Below, piece by piece: positions 24,267 through 31,141 of a stretch of 39,082 bases of DNA. Location: contig NZ_PVXN01000024.1 in the NCBI RefSeq assembly GCF_002995795.1, forward strand, positions 1 through 39,082. Direction: 5' to 3'. The notes below the pieces were generated by a model. It saw nothing but the letters and a program-made list of their open reading frames with translations. It had not been told where the DNA came from and did not search any database. The stretch's first letter is position 1. Each line of letters begins with the position of its first letter. The DNA comes from Clostridium thermopalmarium DSM 5974 (GTDB lineage: Bacteria; Bacillota; Clostridia; Clostridiales; Clostridiaceae). Made by a program: the position numbers and the translations under genes.

Positions 24267-24458
24267 TTATAATTTTTCGAGTATAATACGATGCTCTACG
24301 AGCTTCATTTCCTTTATTTTTGCTTTCACTATCTTTCTTTGGCTAAAAATATTTTCTAAAAACAACCCTTCATCTGTAGGAACAACCTTATCCACAGATT
24401 CTAATAATAATTTTTCATTTCCATCATTATCAAGAAAGTATACATTAGCTTCGCACAT
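24267..24458 (-). CDS. cooT: CooT-family nickel-binding protein
   Basis: The product has 63 residues and begins MCEANVYFLDNDG. The Cys at position 2 with the MCEANVY start is the hallmark of CooT, a small dimeric Ni(II)-binding protein first known from carbon monoxide dehydrogenase maturation and also present in organisms without that enzyme. The start matters: a GTG three codons earlier lies inside the AGAGGTG site, whereas the ATG at 24458 has proper spacing and places Cys at position 2. The stop of DUF3842 and this ATG are one base apart, so the two are translated together. Confidence 0.85.
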   Translation of the reverse strand: MCEANVYFLDNDGNEKLLLESVDKVVPTDEGLFLENIFSQRKIVKAKIKEMKLVEHRIILEKL

Positions 24459-24459
24459 G

Positions 24460-24873
24460 CTATTCACCTCTTTGAACCTTCACTATTTGAATTGCATCAT
24501 CTATGTAATGAGGAAGTGGTTTATTTTCAACTCCAGCAACTATTACATTACATCTGTTTAGTGGAATAAGTACTTTTTTTGCTGGACTTTCAGATATAGC
24601 TTTGGCCATTTGGGGTGTCAATTCACCTAGTAATGAATTGGCACAAACTATCCCTATTGGCCCTAAAATTAAATCAACCTTAGAAACATTGTAACAAATA
24701 GCGTTTTCTCCTGTTGCTCCTTCATTGGCACCAGCTTTAAGCATCAATGAAGTTGCTAAAGAGTTAGTTCCTAGAGCAATAATTTCAATCGTATCCTCAA
24801 ATTCTTTTCTGAACTTTTCAACAATAGCTTTACCAATTCCTCCACCTTGTCCATCTACAACTGCAATTCGCAT
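24460..24873 (-). CDS. DUF3842 family protein
   Basis: The 137-residue protein begins MRIAVVDGQGGGIGKAIVEKF, a glycine-rich Rossmann-like nucleotide-binding loop, and continues with ALGTNSLATSLMLKAGANEGATGENA and ILGPIGIVCANSLLGE. I recognise the pattern as DUF3842, whose function is unknown. The repeated coupling with CooT and Nik-type importers suggests a role in nickel handling, which is inference. GGAGG lies 5 nt before the ATG. It is transcribed from the promoter at 25098-25127 with a leader of about 220 nt. Confidence 0.75.
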   Translation of the reverse strand: MRIAVVDGQGGGIGKAIVEKFRKEFEDTIEIIALGTNSLATSLMLKAGANEGATGENAICYNVSKVDLILGPIGIVCANSLLGELTPQMAKAISESPAKKVLIPLNRCNVIVAGVENKPLPHYIDDAIQIVKVQRGE

Positions 24874-24981
24874 TTTATCCCTCCAACAACTAAATTATTA
24901 TATATTATATCAAAAAATCAAGCGGAAGAATTTTCTTTTTTTGCCTAGTAAATATCACCTATAAATTTCTAAAATAAATAG

Positions 24982-25019
24982 CTCACAAAGGTTAGTAAAA
25001 TACTTAGGCCCTTCGTGAG
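24982..25019 (-). promoter_or_regulatory. Hairpin in the DUF3842-cooT leader
   Basis: CTCACGAAGG and CCTTTGTGAG pair over 10 bp (one wobble) around an 18-nt loop that has an inner AGTA/TACT pair. On the minus strand it is followed by TATTTATTTT, so it could act as a weak terminator inside the leader, hence as an attenuator. The sequence does not match any riboswitch class I can recall. Confidence 0.45.
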
Positions 25020-25068
25020 TCTCATTATCATTAACTATTAAATTATTAATAAATAAATATTTATTATA

Positions 25069-25085
25069 GAAACCTTCATGGTTTC
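25069..25085 (-). repeat. AAACC-N5-GGTTT element, DUF3842-cooT copy
   Basis: GAAACCATGAAGGTTTC on the minus strand, a 6 bp inverted repeat around ATGAA. It starts about 6 nt after the predicted transcription start of the DUF3842-cooT unit. The core is identical over 15 bp to the copy before the importer (24173-24189). It could be a DNA operator or a 5' RNA hairpin. Confidence 0.6.
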
Positions 25086-25097
25086 GTTTTCAATACA

Positions 25098-25127
25098 AAT
25101 ATATCACAAAAATCTAAGTTTTGTCAA
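25098..25127 (-). promoter_or_regulatory. Promoter of the DUF3842-cooT unit
   Basis: On the minus strand TTGACA (25122-25127), an 18 bp spacer and TATATT (25098-25103) match the vegetative consensus closely. The start point would be near 25091, giving a leader of about 218 nt that contains two hairpins (25069-25085 and 24982-25019). The rest of the gap up to the CAP gene holds only that gene's own upstream signals. Confidence 0.7.
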
Positions 25128-25157
25128 CGACCTTAAAGAATATTAGTGTAGTCAAAA

Positions 25158-25239
25158 TCCTTCCTTTGCTTCCTCCAACTTCATATAGACCTGAAGGTTG
25201 TATATTGTTATGCTAAGAATGTAATCATTTAAGGAAGGA
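25158..25239 (+). promoter_or_regulatory. Leader of the LysM-CAP gene with possible anti-Shine-Dalgarno
   Basis: TCCTTCCTT (25158-25166) is perfectly complementary to AAGGAAGGA (25231-25239), which contains the ribosome binding site of the following gene. Between them AACTTCA and TGAAGGTT form another small hairpin. If transcription starts before 25158, the site could be hidden by pairing. I found no clear promoter, so this may be chance. Confidence 0.35.
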
Positions 25240-25248
25240 AAAATTTTT

Positions 25249-25881
25249 ATGTTTAAATTTAAGAAATCTAAAATATTTTTATCTTCATTAGCAATTGGAA
25301 TCACTGTTTTTGCTAGTAGTGCTTATGCTCAATCAGTAGTTTACACAGTAAAACCTGGAGATAGTATGTGGAAGATCGCATCTAAGTATCAAGTTGGCGT
25401 AAGTGAGTTAATCGCAGCAAATCCTAGTATAAAAAATCCTAATGTCATATATCCAAATCAAAAAATCACTATTCCTACTATTGATGATGTAAAGGCTTTT
25501 GAGAAGGAAGTAGTAAGACTAACCAATGTGGAAAGAGCAAAGTATGGATTAAAACCTTTAACCGAAAACTGGGAACTTTCAAGAGTCGCTAGATTTAAAT
25601 CTCAAGATATGATTGATAAGAAATATTTCGATCATACATCTCCAACATACGGTTCTCCATTCACTATGATGAAAAACTTTGGAATTAAATATACTGCAGC
25701 AGGTGAAAACATTGCCTACGGACAAAAAACTCCACAGGAAGTAGTTAATGCATGGATGAATTCCCCAGGCCATAGAGCAAATATATTAAACACAAACTAT
25801 ACTCAAATAGGTGTAGGCTTTGCAAAGAACAGCAGCGGTACTCCTTACTGGACTCAAATGTTTATAAATCCCGGGAAATAA
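25249..25881 (+). CDS. Secreted LysM and CAP (SCP/PR-1) domain protein
   Basis: The 210-residue protein has a signal peptide (KFKKSKIFLSSLAIGITVFASSAYA, cleavage after about residue 27), a LysM domain (about 31-75: YTVKPGDSMWKIASKYQVGVSELIAANP) that binds peptidoglycan, and a CAP domain (about 85-210) with NVERAKYGLKPL, YFDHTSPTYGSP, AAGENIAYGQ and WMNSPGHRANILN. It resembles clostridial and bacillary YkwD-like exoproteins. The biochemical role is unknown. The CAP half is nearly identical in motif content to the protein at 27710-28423. AAGGAAGGA precedes the ATG. Confidence 0.88.
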   Translation: MFKFKKSKIFLSSLAIGITVFASSAYAQSVVYTVKPGDSMWKIASKYQVGVSELIAANPSIKNPNVIYPNQKITIPTIDDVKAFEKEVVRLTNVERAKYGLKPLTENWELSRVARFKSQDMIDKKYFDHTSPTYGSPFTMMKNFGIKYTAAGENIAYGQKTPQEVVNAWMNSPGHRANILNTNYTQIGVGFAKNSSGTPYWTQMFINPGK

Positions 25882-25882
25882 C

Positions 25883-25910
25883 TACACTTATTTCTAGTGT
25901 CAATTTTTTA
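25883..25910 (+). terminator. Weak terminator after the LysM-CAP gene
   Basis: ACACT and AGTGT enclose a short loop and are followed by CAATTTTTTATT. The stem is only about 5 bp, so termination is probably incomplete and some read-through into the next gene (45 bp on) is possible. Confidence 0.45.
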
Positions 25911-25954
25911 TTAAGTTCATAAAATGTTATGGAGAGTAATAATAGAGGTAAGAC

Positions 25955-26551
25955 ATGGAAACTTCATGTGCTTCTGACAGAAAAAATCCAGCAACTTTAA
26001 ATATTGATACTATTAGTATTCTAGATGCAACCATTGAAAGAGTTTTTACAAGTGGAAACTCAAGATATATAACAATATCTTATGTATTTATAAATGAGTA
26101 CTCAATGGTTTATAAGAATTATATTACTTTAGTAGTAGGTCCTGATACATTGATACTAAATCCTTTTGGAGAGAGTTTTCCATTTAACTCTTTAAGACCA
26201 AAACTCTTTGTAGATGCTGATTTTTCTCGTACTATGACATTTAGTATTCCTCCCCAGGCAAGAGCTTTTAAAATAATTGTTAATTATAAAAATTGGCCTT
26301 TTAATAGCAGATTTTTCACACTTCTAGATGTAGATTATAACAATAGACTTATTTACACAGGTATGGCTGATGATATATATAGTCAAATAAAATTTACAAT
26401 AAATGACTCAACACAAATTCTGGACAACACAGCTAAAATAATAAAACTGGAAGACTTAAATCCTGGTGAGGCAGTAAAAATAGATTATGCAACTTTTATG
26501 ACATCTAGTATTCCTCCTCAAACTACAGCATTTAGAATACAAACCGTTTAA
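25955..26551 (+). CDS. Unknown 198-residue protein
   Basis: I do not recognise a family. It has no signal peptide or membrane helix. The sequence is rich in beta-type alternating hydrophobics and Asn/Phe/Thr. Two similar segments, SIPPQARAFKII (about 107-118) and SIPPQTTAFRIQ (about 185-196), sit at the ends of its two halves, suggesting two related beta-sandwich repeats of about 80-90 residues. GAGGTAAGAC precedes the ATG, and a strong terminator follows. Its position between two CAP exoprotein genes may be coincidental. Confidence 0.6.
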   Translation: METSCASDRKNPATLNIDTISILDATIERVFTSGNSRYITISYVFINEYSMVYKNYITLVVGPDTLILNPFGESFPFNSLRPKLFVDADFSRTMTFSIPPQARAFKIIVNYKNWPFNSRFFTLLDVDYNNRLIYTGMADDIYSQIKFTINDSTQILDNTAKIIKLEDLNPGEAVKIDYATFMTSSIPPQTTAFRIQTV

Positions 26552-26552
26552 A

Positions 26553-26586
26553 AAGGAGATGACCTTTAATCATCTCCTTATTTTTT
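26553..26586. terminator. Two-way terminator between the unknown gene and the J-like gene
   Basis: AAGGAGATGA and TCATCTCCTT pair over 10 bp with a 7-nt loop. ATTTTTT follows on the plus strand and TTTTT on the minus strand. It serves the convergent genes ending at 26551 and 26613. Confidence 0.85.
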
Positions 26587-26612
26587 AGCTATTTTTACAA
26601 AAATTTAATGCT

Positions 26613-27374
26613 CTAAAAAACAAAGTCCTTTAATATATCATTTATTGCTTTAAGAACTTTTAATATAAACTTTAAAATATAAGGTAAAAAGAATGATGCT
26701 AATAACACTGAAACAGCTAAAATTAGTATATTGTAATTTATAGTTTGTCCTAATTTTTTAACCTGATACAGATGTATAGCTCCTATAGATATAGATCCAA
26801 CAATTAATAATTTGGTTGCTATCCATGAAATTATATTTATAATCTCACATAATAATATTATTACTGATAATATAGCTATTATTGGTAAAGCTAGCATTTT
26901 TAATGGCAACATAAGCAAATCAAATATTTGTTTAGCACTACCTTTAGAACTTTCCTTAACATTTTTTTGTTTTTTTCTCTTTTCTTTTTTATTATCATTT
27001 AATTTACTTCTGTTATATCTATTTTGTGAATGTACTTTTTGCATTAAATTATTCTTTTTTATACTATTACCTCGTCCTCTGCTTTTTGAATTATGTCTGT
27101 GTATATTTTTGTTATTTGTATTGTCATTAGCATCTAACTCTTCTTGCATTTCTTGTGAATTTATAATTAATGTTGCGTTTCTATCAATTGATTGATTTTC
27201 CTCTAAACTCATTAAAGCTTCATATGCCTCATTGAACAACTTCAAAAACTCATTAAGTCGTTTTTCATTAACCACTTCCTTTTTTATTTTTTCTACATGT
27301 TTTTCATAAGCTTTCTTTATTTCTTCTTTTGATGCATTTTCTTTTATACCTAATATTTTATAATAATCAGTCAT
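26613..27374 (-). CDS. J-like membrane protein lacking the HPD motif
   Basis: The product has 253 residues. The N-terminus (MTDYYKILGIKENASKEEIKKAYEKH, then FLKLFNEAYEALMS to about residue 58) follows the J-domain pattern. The HPD tripeptide that triggers DnaK ATPase is absent; the loop reads KHVEKIKKEVVNEKR. A low-complexity Asn/Lys/Arg/Ser linker (about 80-145) is followed by three or four hydrophobic segments (about 150-240). It is probably a membrane protein whose J-like part binds something other than DnaK in the canonical manner. GGAGAG precedes the ATG. Confidence 0.7.
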   Translation of the reverse strand: MTDYYKILGIKENASKEEIKKAYEKHVEKIKKEVVNEKRLNEFLKLFNEAYEALMSLEENQSIDRNATLIINSQEMQEELDANDNTNNKNIHRHNSKSRGRGNSIKKNNLMQKVHSQNRYNRSKLNDNKKEKRKKQKNVKESSKGSAKQIFDLLMLPLKMLALPIIAILSVIILLCEIINIISWIATKLLIVGSISIGAIHLYQVKKLGQTINYNILILAVSVLLASFFLPYILKFILKVLKAINDILKDFVF

Positions 27375-27709
27375 TTCTTCTCTCCATTTAAAATATAATG
27401 AATAGTACTTTTATTTCTATATTACCATTTCCTCAAATATTATAATTAAAATTGAAAAATTTTAAGTGTCATATTTATTATGTTCTTTTAGTACATAAAT
27501 GTAAATAAACTTTATTAAATATTAAAAAAAACTTATTAGAATGTTTTTAAAGACTTCACATAATGGAATTATTGAGTTCATATTTACTATCTATAATTTT
27601 AAATAAGTTCTTTAAGAACAGCAAAAATTGAAACGGAAATTATATTAAATCTTTCCCCATCTCAGTTTAATATAATTTCCTTTCAGTTAAATTTTAGGAG
27701 GTTTTATTA
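27375..27709. other. Divergent intergenic region with palindrome and leader hairpin
   Basis: No gene is visible. It holds a perfect short palindrome GTTCTTTAAGAAC (27607-27619), a possible operator, and then the long hairpin at 27635-27680 in front of the second CAP gene. The left part is AT-rich, without a promoter I could assign confidently. Confidence 0.45.
27635..27680 (+). promoter_or_regulatory. Leader hairpin of the second CAP gene
   Basis: GGAAATTATATTAAA (27635-27649) and TTTAATATAATTTCC (27666-27680) form a perfect 15 bp stem, extendable by TGAAA/TTTCA. The loop holds TTTCCCC. It sits 15-20 nt before the TAGGAGG ribosome binding site (about 27696-27702) and is followed by only short T stretches. 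mRNA stabilisation or an operator-like role is plausible. Confidence 0.5.
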
Positions 27710-28423
27710 ATGAAAAAAAACATTAAAATGATGATAGCATCATTAGCTATAGCTGGAGCATTACCAACTATAATCCCAACTACAGCAATAGCAGCTCAAA
27801 CTAATTGCACTACTTCAATATCAATTCAACAAAACTGGTTAAAAGACTTTTTAAATAAATATCCTCAATTTAAGAATTGTAAAATTATTACCAACGTAAA
27901 TACAAATACTAAAACAAAGCAAACTTCAAATAACACTATAACACCTACAAAGCCAACGGAAACTACAACTTCTAAACCTGCAGATTCTGAAACAAGTAAA
28001 CCAACACAAAATAATGAACAAACTTCTACTATAAGTGCTGAAGCAAATAAAGTAATAGAATTAGTTAATGCAGAAAGAAGTAAAAATGGACTAGCTCCTC
28101 TTAAGGCTAATGCAGAATTATCAAAAGTTGCAGTAGCAAAAGCACAGGATATGATAGACAAAAATTATTTTGATCACAATTCACCAACATATGGTTCACC
28201 ATTTGATATGATGAAAAAATTTGGTATTTCTTATATAGCAGCTGGAGAAAACATTGCTTATGGACAAAAAACTCCATCCGAAGTAATGAACGCATGGATG
28301 AACTCTTCAGGCCATAGAGCAAACATCTTAAATGCTAACTTCACTGAAATAGGTGTTGGAATGGTTAAAAAAGCAGATGGAACTCCATACTGGGTTCAAA
28401 TGTTTATAAACCCTGGAAAATAA
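27710..28423 (+). CDS. Secreted CAP (SCP/PR-1) domain protein with Thr/Pro linker
   Basis: The product has 237 residues. It has a signal peptide (KKNIKMMIASLAIAGALPTIIPTTAIAA), a short N-terminal region with two Cys, a Thr/Ser/Pro/Lys-rich linker (about 60-108), and a CAP domain (about 110-237) with ELVNAERSKNGLAPL, YFDHNSPTYGSP, AAGENIAYGQ and WMNSSGHRANILN. It lacks the LysM of its paralogue at 25249, so it is probably released or held differently in the wall. TAGGAGG precedes the ATG and a strong terminator follows. Confidence 0.87.
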   Translation: MKKNIKMMIASLAIAGALPTIIPTTAIAAQTNCTTSISIQQNWLKDFLNKYPQFKNCKIITNVNTNTKTKQTSNNTITPTKPTETTTSKPADSETSKPTQNNEQTSTISAEANKVIELVNAERSKNGLAPLKANAELSKVAVAKAQDMIDKNYFDHNSPTYGSPFDMMKKFGISYIAAGENIAYGQKTPSEVMNAWMNSSGHRANILNANFTEIGVGMVKKADGTPYWVQMFINPGK

Positions 28424-28435
28424 CTAGGTTTATTA

Positions 28436-28472
28436 AAATAGGAAATTGTTAAGGTACAATTTCCTATTTTTT
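28436..28472 (+). terminator. Terminator of the second CAP gene
   Basis: AAATAGGAAATTG and CAATTTCCTATTT pair over 13 bp with an 8-nt loop and end in six T residues. Confidence 0.88.
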
Positions 28473-28714
28473 ATGTTCTATTTGTAGTCGATCTTCTCCT
28501 TTCATTTGAAAAAATAATTATACTGTTTATGTGGTCAACTATAGATAAAATTGAAAATTGCGGAATTTTGATTCTGGAGTTGAATATAATCATGTAGAGA
28601 ATAATTCAAGAGGGAAATGGAGATATACGCATTTTTCATTAGTTAAACTCTCCTAAACCCACTTATGTCATTTTACTTACTGGAAATAAAGTGGTAAGAT
28701 TTCCATGTAAGTGG

Positions 28715-28751
28715 AAACCTATCTTAGATATTTTATGTCTAAGATGGGTTT
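28715..28751 (+). promoter_or_regulatory. Hairpin with T-rich tail just before the GNAT gene
   Basis: AAACCTATCTTAGA (28715-28728) and TCTAAGATGGGTTT (28738-28751) pair over 14 positions with one G-U wobble, followed by TATTATATTTT and then AAGGAGAG, the GNAT ribosome binding site. It looks like a terminator 27 nt before a start codon, so it may be a leader attenuator rather than the end of another gene. Confidence 0.5.
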
Positions 28752-28778
28752 TATTATATTTTAAGGAGAGATGCAATA

Positions 28779-29288
28779 ATGAAGGCTGTTAAAGTGCGAT
28801 TACGGCAGGAGGTCTTTTCATCAGATGCCTGGAAAATTATCCAGTGGATGGATGATACTGAAATAACCCAGTACCTGAATGAAAGCCAAAATGTAGGTAA
28901 TAGCATTAGGCAAGTCATAAGTAGGGTAAATATGCCCATATTAACACATTTATTTAATCAAAATGGAAGTTTCTTTATTTTAACAACCATTGATAATGAA
29001 CCTATTGGCTTTTTAAGGCTTGTTCCCAAAGGAAATAATGTAGAAATGGTAATTGTTATAGGAGATAAAGAAAAATGGGGAATGGGCTTTGGAACTAATG
29101 CAATTTTTCAAGGCTTAAAACATTCATTCTTCAATTGGAAAGCAGATAAAGTTATTGCTAAGATTAAATTAAAAAATAATCGTTCAATTCGTGCCTTTAG
29201 TAGAGTTGGATTTAAAAAAGAAAAGGATCTTATTAAAGAAGCTCAGTATTCTATATCTATAGACGAATTTTTAAAATTAGCTGTTTAA
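28779..29288 (+). CDS. GNAT-family N-acetyltransferase
   Basis: The 169-residue protein has the RimJ/RimL-like layout: an N-terminal LRQEVFSSDAWKIIQWMDDTEITQYLNE segment, a central strand pair (FFILTTIDNEPIGFLRLV), the acetyl-CoA loop region VIGDKEKWGMGFGTNAI, and the C-terminal NNRSIRAFSRVGFKKE motif. The acceptor substrate is unknown. AAGGAGAG precedes the ATG at 8 nt. It is a single gene with a terminator-like hairpin on each side. Confidence 0.82.
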   Translation: MKAVKVRLRQEVFSSDAWKIIQWMDDTEITQYLNESQNVGNSIRQVISRVNMPILTHLFNQNGSFFILTTIDNEPIGFLRLVPKGNNVEMVIVIGDKEKWGMGFGTNAIFQGLKHSFFNWKADKVIAKIKLKNNRSIRAFSRVGFKKEKDLIKEAQYSISIDEFLKLAV

Positions 29289-29294
29289 GTATAG

Positions 29295-29336
29295 AAAGGA
29301 CTGTCTCAAATTCTTCTTTTGAAACAGTCCCTTTGT
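29295..29336. terminator. Terminator between GNAT and DUF4491 genes
   Basis: AAAGGACTGTCTCAAA and TTTGAAACAGTCCCTTT pair with one bulge and one wobble. It lies between convergent genes, ends in CTTTGTT on the plus strand, and could act in both directions. Confidence 0.7.
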
Positions 29337-29375
29337 TATATCATCTTCTAGTTTAAAACTAATAATATCAAAAAT

Positions 29376-29663
29376 TTATCTTTCCCTTGATGGCTTCTTT
29401 GGAAACCAACCCTTTTCAACCCTTTTTTCTTGTTCAAAGAGCTCAAGAATACTCCAGAAACATGCAAATGCAGTTACTCCCATAAGTATTGAAATCAAAC
29501 TATTATCAATAATCACAGAAAAAATAAGAAGAATCAATCCAGATATCAAAAATACTGGCCAGATTTTTGTGCCAAAATGGTATTCCCCTTTAATTACGAT
29601 AGGATGGAAAATTCCAATTATTATGAATGAGGCCAAGCCAATAATAATACCATCTAAATTCAT
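29376..29663 (-). CDS. DUF4491 family membrane protein
   Basis: The 95-residue protein has three hydrophobic segments (about 4-22, 32-51 and 54-72). The signature IGIFHPIVIKGEYHFGTKIWPVFL and the closing FWSILELFEQEKRVEKGWFPKKP are characteristic of DUF4491. The function is unknown. It starts 18 bp after the M18 aminopeptidase gene with a GGGGGG-type site, so the two share a transcript. Confidence 0.82.
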   Translation of the reverse strand: MNLDGIIIGLASFIIIGIFHPIVIKGEYHFGTKIWPVFLISGLILLIFSVIIDNSLISILMGVTAFACFWSILELFEQEKRVEKGWFPKKPSRER

Positions 29664-29681
29664 AATATCCCCCCATTGAAC

Positions 29682-30986
29682 TTAATGCAATTCATAAAAC
29701 TTCTTAAATACCCTTGCTACATAATAATGATCCATAACTCCACAAAGTTCTCTTATAGAGTGCATAGCAAGCATTGGAGTTCCTATATCAACAGAAGGTA
29801 TATTTATATGAGTTGAAGATATTGGCCCTATAGTAGAACCTCCTCTCTCATCAGAGCGATTTACAAACTTCTGAACAGGAACTCCTGCCTTTTCACATAA
29901 AGAAACAAAGATTGAAGTTGAATAACTGTCAGATGTATAACTTTGACTTGCAGCGATTTTAACAGCTGGCCCTTTATTTATAAACGGTCTATTTGTAGGG
30001 TCACTCTTTTGTCCTTTGTTAGGATGAACAGCATGTGCTGCATCAGCTGATATCATAAAGGATTTAGCTAATACTCTAAAGAAATCATCTCTATTTCCAT
30101 CTAAGGATAAAACTATTCTCTCTAGCACATTTGACAGCATCTCTGAGTCAGCTCCCTGTTTTGTAGCACTGCCTACTTCTTCATTATCAAAGCACACCAA
30201 CACATTAGTAGACACAGGATTTTCTGCATTAATCAAAGCATGAACTCCTCCATGAACTGCTTCTAAATCATCCAATCTTGAGGAAGATATAAATTCATTA
30301 TTTATTCCTATAATACTTCCTTTTTCATATTCATATAAGAATAAGTCAAAATCTAAAATATCTTTATAGTCAACCTTTAACTCATCAGCTATTACCTTAG
30401 CAAGATAATTATCCTTTTCAAATTTCTCATTTATAAGTCCTAATATTGGAAGAGTATCTACTTGTTTATTTAGTTCTATACCTTCATTTACCTTTCTATT
30501 CATATGTATAGCAAGATTTGGGATTATCATTACTGGTTTTTTTATGTTTAAAAGCTTTACTTTAGGGTTTAGTATATTTTTTCCCTTTATTATTACTCTT
30601 CCCGCCAATGATAATGGTCTATCAAACCATGTATTTAATATAGGTCCGCCATATACCTCTGTATTTAATTTTATATAGCTATTTTCTGATGTCATTTCTG
30701 GATTAGGTTTAACTCTAAAGCTTGGTGAATCTGTATGGGCTCCTATAATTCTAAAACCGTTTTCTTCAATTTTTTCATTTCCTACAGTAAAAGCTATTAA
30801 AGCAGAATGATTTTTAATCATAAAATATTTTTTACCTTTTTCAAGCTTCCATTTTTCTTCTTCTTTTAATTGCTTAAATCCATTTTGCTCTAGAGTATTC
30901 TTAACATTTTCTACCGCATGAAATGCTGTTGGGCTTTCATATATAAAATCTATGAGTTCTTTTGCAAATTCTAATTCTTTTGTCAT
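29682..30986 (-). CDS. apeB: M18-family aspartyl/leucyl-type aminopeptidase
   Basis: The 434-residue dinuclear zinc aminopeptidase is cytosolic. Metal and catalytic motifs are visible: GAHTDSP (H84, D86), SRLDDLE, CFDNEEVGSATKQGAD (Glu pair), SADAAHAVHPN, GGSTIGPISS and the closing VDIGTPMLAMHSIREL with a His ligand. It removes N-terminal residues, probably acidic or neutral, from peptides. The length is normal for the family. TGGAGG precedes the ATG; DUF4491 follows in the same operon. Confidence 0.9.
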   Translation of the reverse strand: MTKELEFAKELIDFIYESPTAFHAVENVKNTLEQNGFKQLKEEEKWKLEKGKKYFMIKNHSALIAFTVGNEKIEENGFRIIGAHTDSPSFRVKPNPEMTSENSYIKLNTEVYGGPILNTWFDRPLSLAGRVIIKGKNILNPKVKLLNIKKPVMIIPNLAIHMNRKVNEGIELNKQVDTLPILGLINEKFEKDNYLAKVIADELKVDYKDILDFDLFLYEYEKGSIIGINNEFISSSRLDDLEAVHGGVHALINAENPVSTNVLVCFDNEEVGSATKQGADSEMLSNVLERIVLSLDGNRDDFFRVLAKSFMISADAAHAVHPNKGQKSDPTNRPFINKGPAVKIAASQSYTSDSYSTSIFVSLCEKAGVPVQKFVNRSDERGGSTIGPISSTHINIPSVDIGTPMLAMHSIRELCGVMDHYYVARVFKKFYELH

Positions 30987-31104
30987 GTTCTTACCTCCAT
31001 AAAATTAACTGCTTATATGTTAAGTATAACAAAATTGGAGTATTTTATCACAGAGGTAAGTAAACTTTATAAAAAAATTGCAATGCAATTTTCTTAACTG
31101 TAGA

Positions 31105-31131
31105 AGTGGAGGCACCATATGTGCCTCCACT
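31105..31131 (-). terminator. Stem-loop after the secreted 471-residue protein gene
   Basis: AGTGGAGGCAC and GTGCCTCCACT form a perfect 11 bp GC-rich stem with a 5-nt loop, 11 bp after the stop codon. The following minus-strand sequence has only short T stretches. A terminator is likely but not textbook. Confidence 0.65.
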
Positions 31132-31141
31132 TTGAACTACT

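Larger units (their letters stand above)
28424..28778. other. Intergenic region before the GNAT gene
   Basis: After the CAP terminator (28436-28472) about 240 bp contain no feature I recognise. From 28673 short repeats of TGGAAA/TTTCCA type lead into the hairpin at 28715-28751, directly in front of the acetyltransferase ribosome binding site. Confidence 0.45.

Noticed and set aside
24874-25127. NiCo (nickel/cobalt) riboswitch before DUF3842-cooT
   Set aside because: The neighbourhood would suit it, but I could not find the conserved four-way-junction sequence of that class. Only two simple hairpins are visible.
27607-27619. GTTCTTTAAGAAC as a defined operator
   Set aside because: It is a perfect short palindrome in the divergent region, but only one copy was seen and AT-rich DNA makes such palindromes common. 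It is noted in the region entry only.
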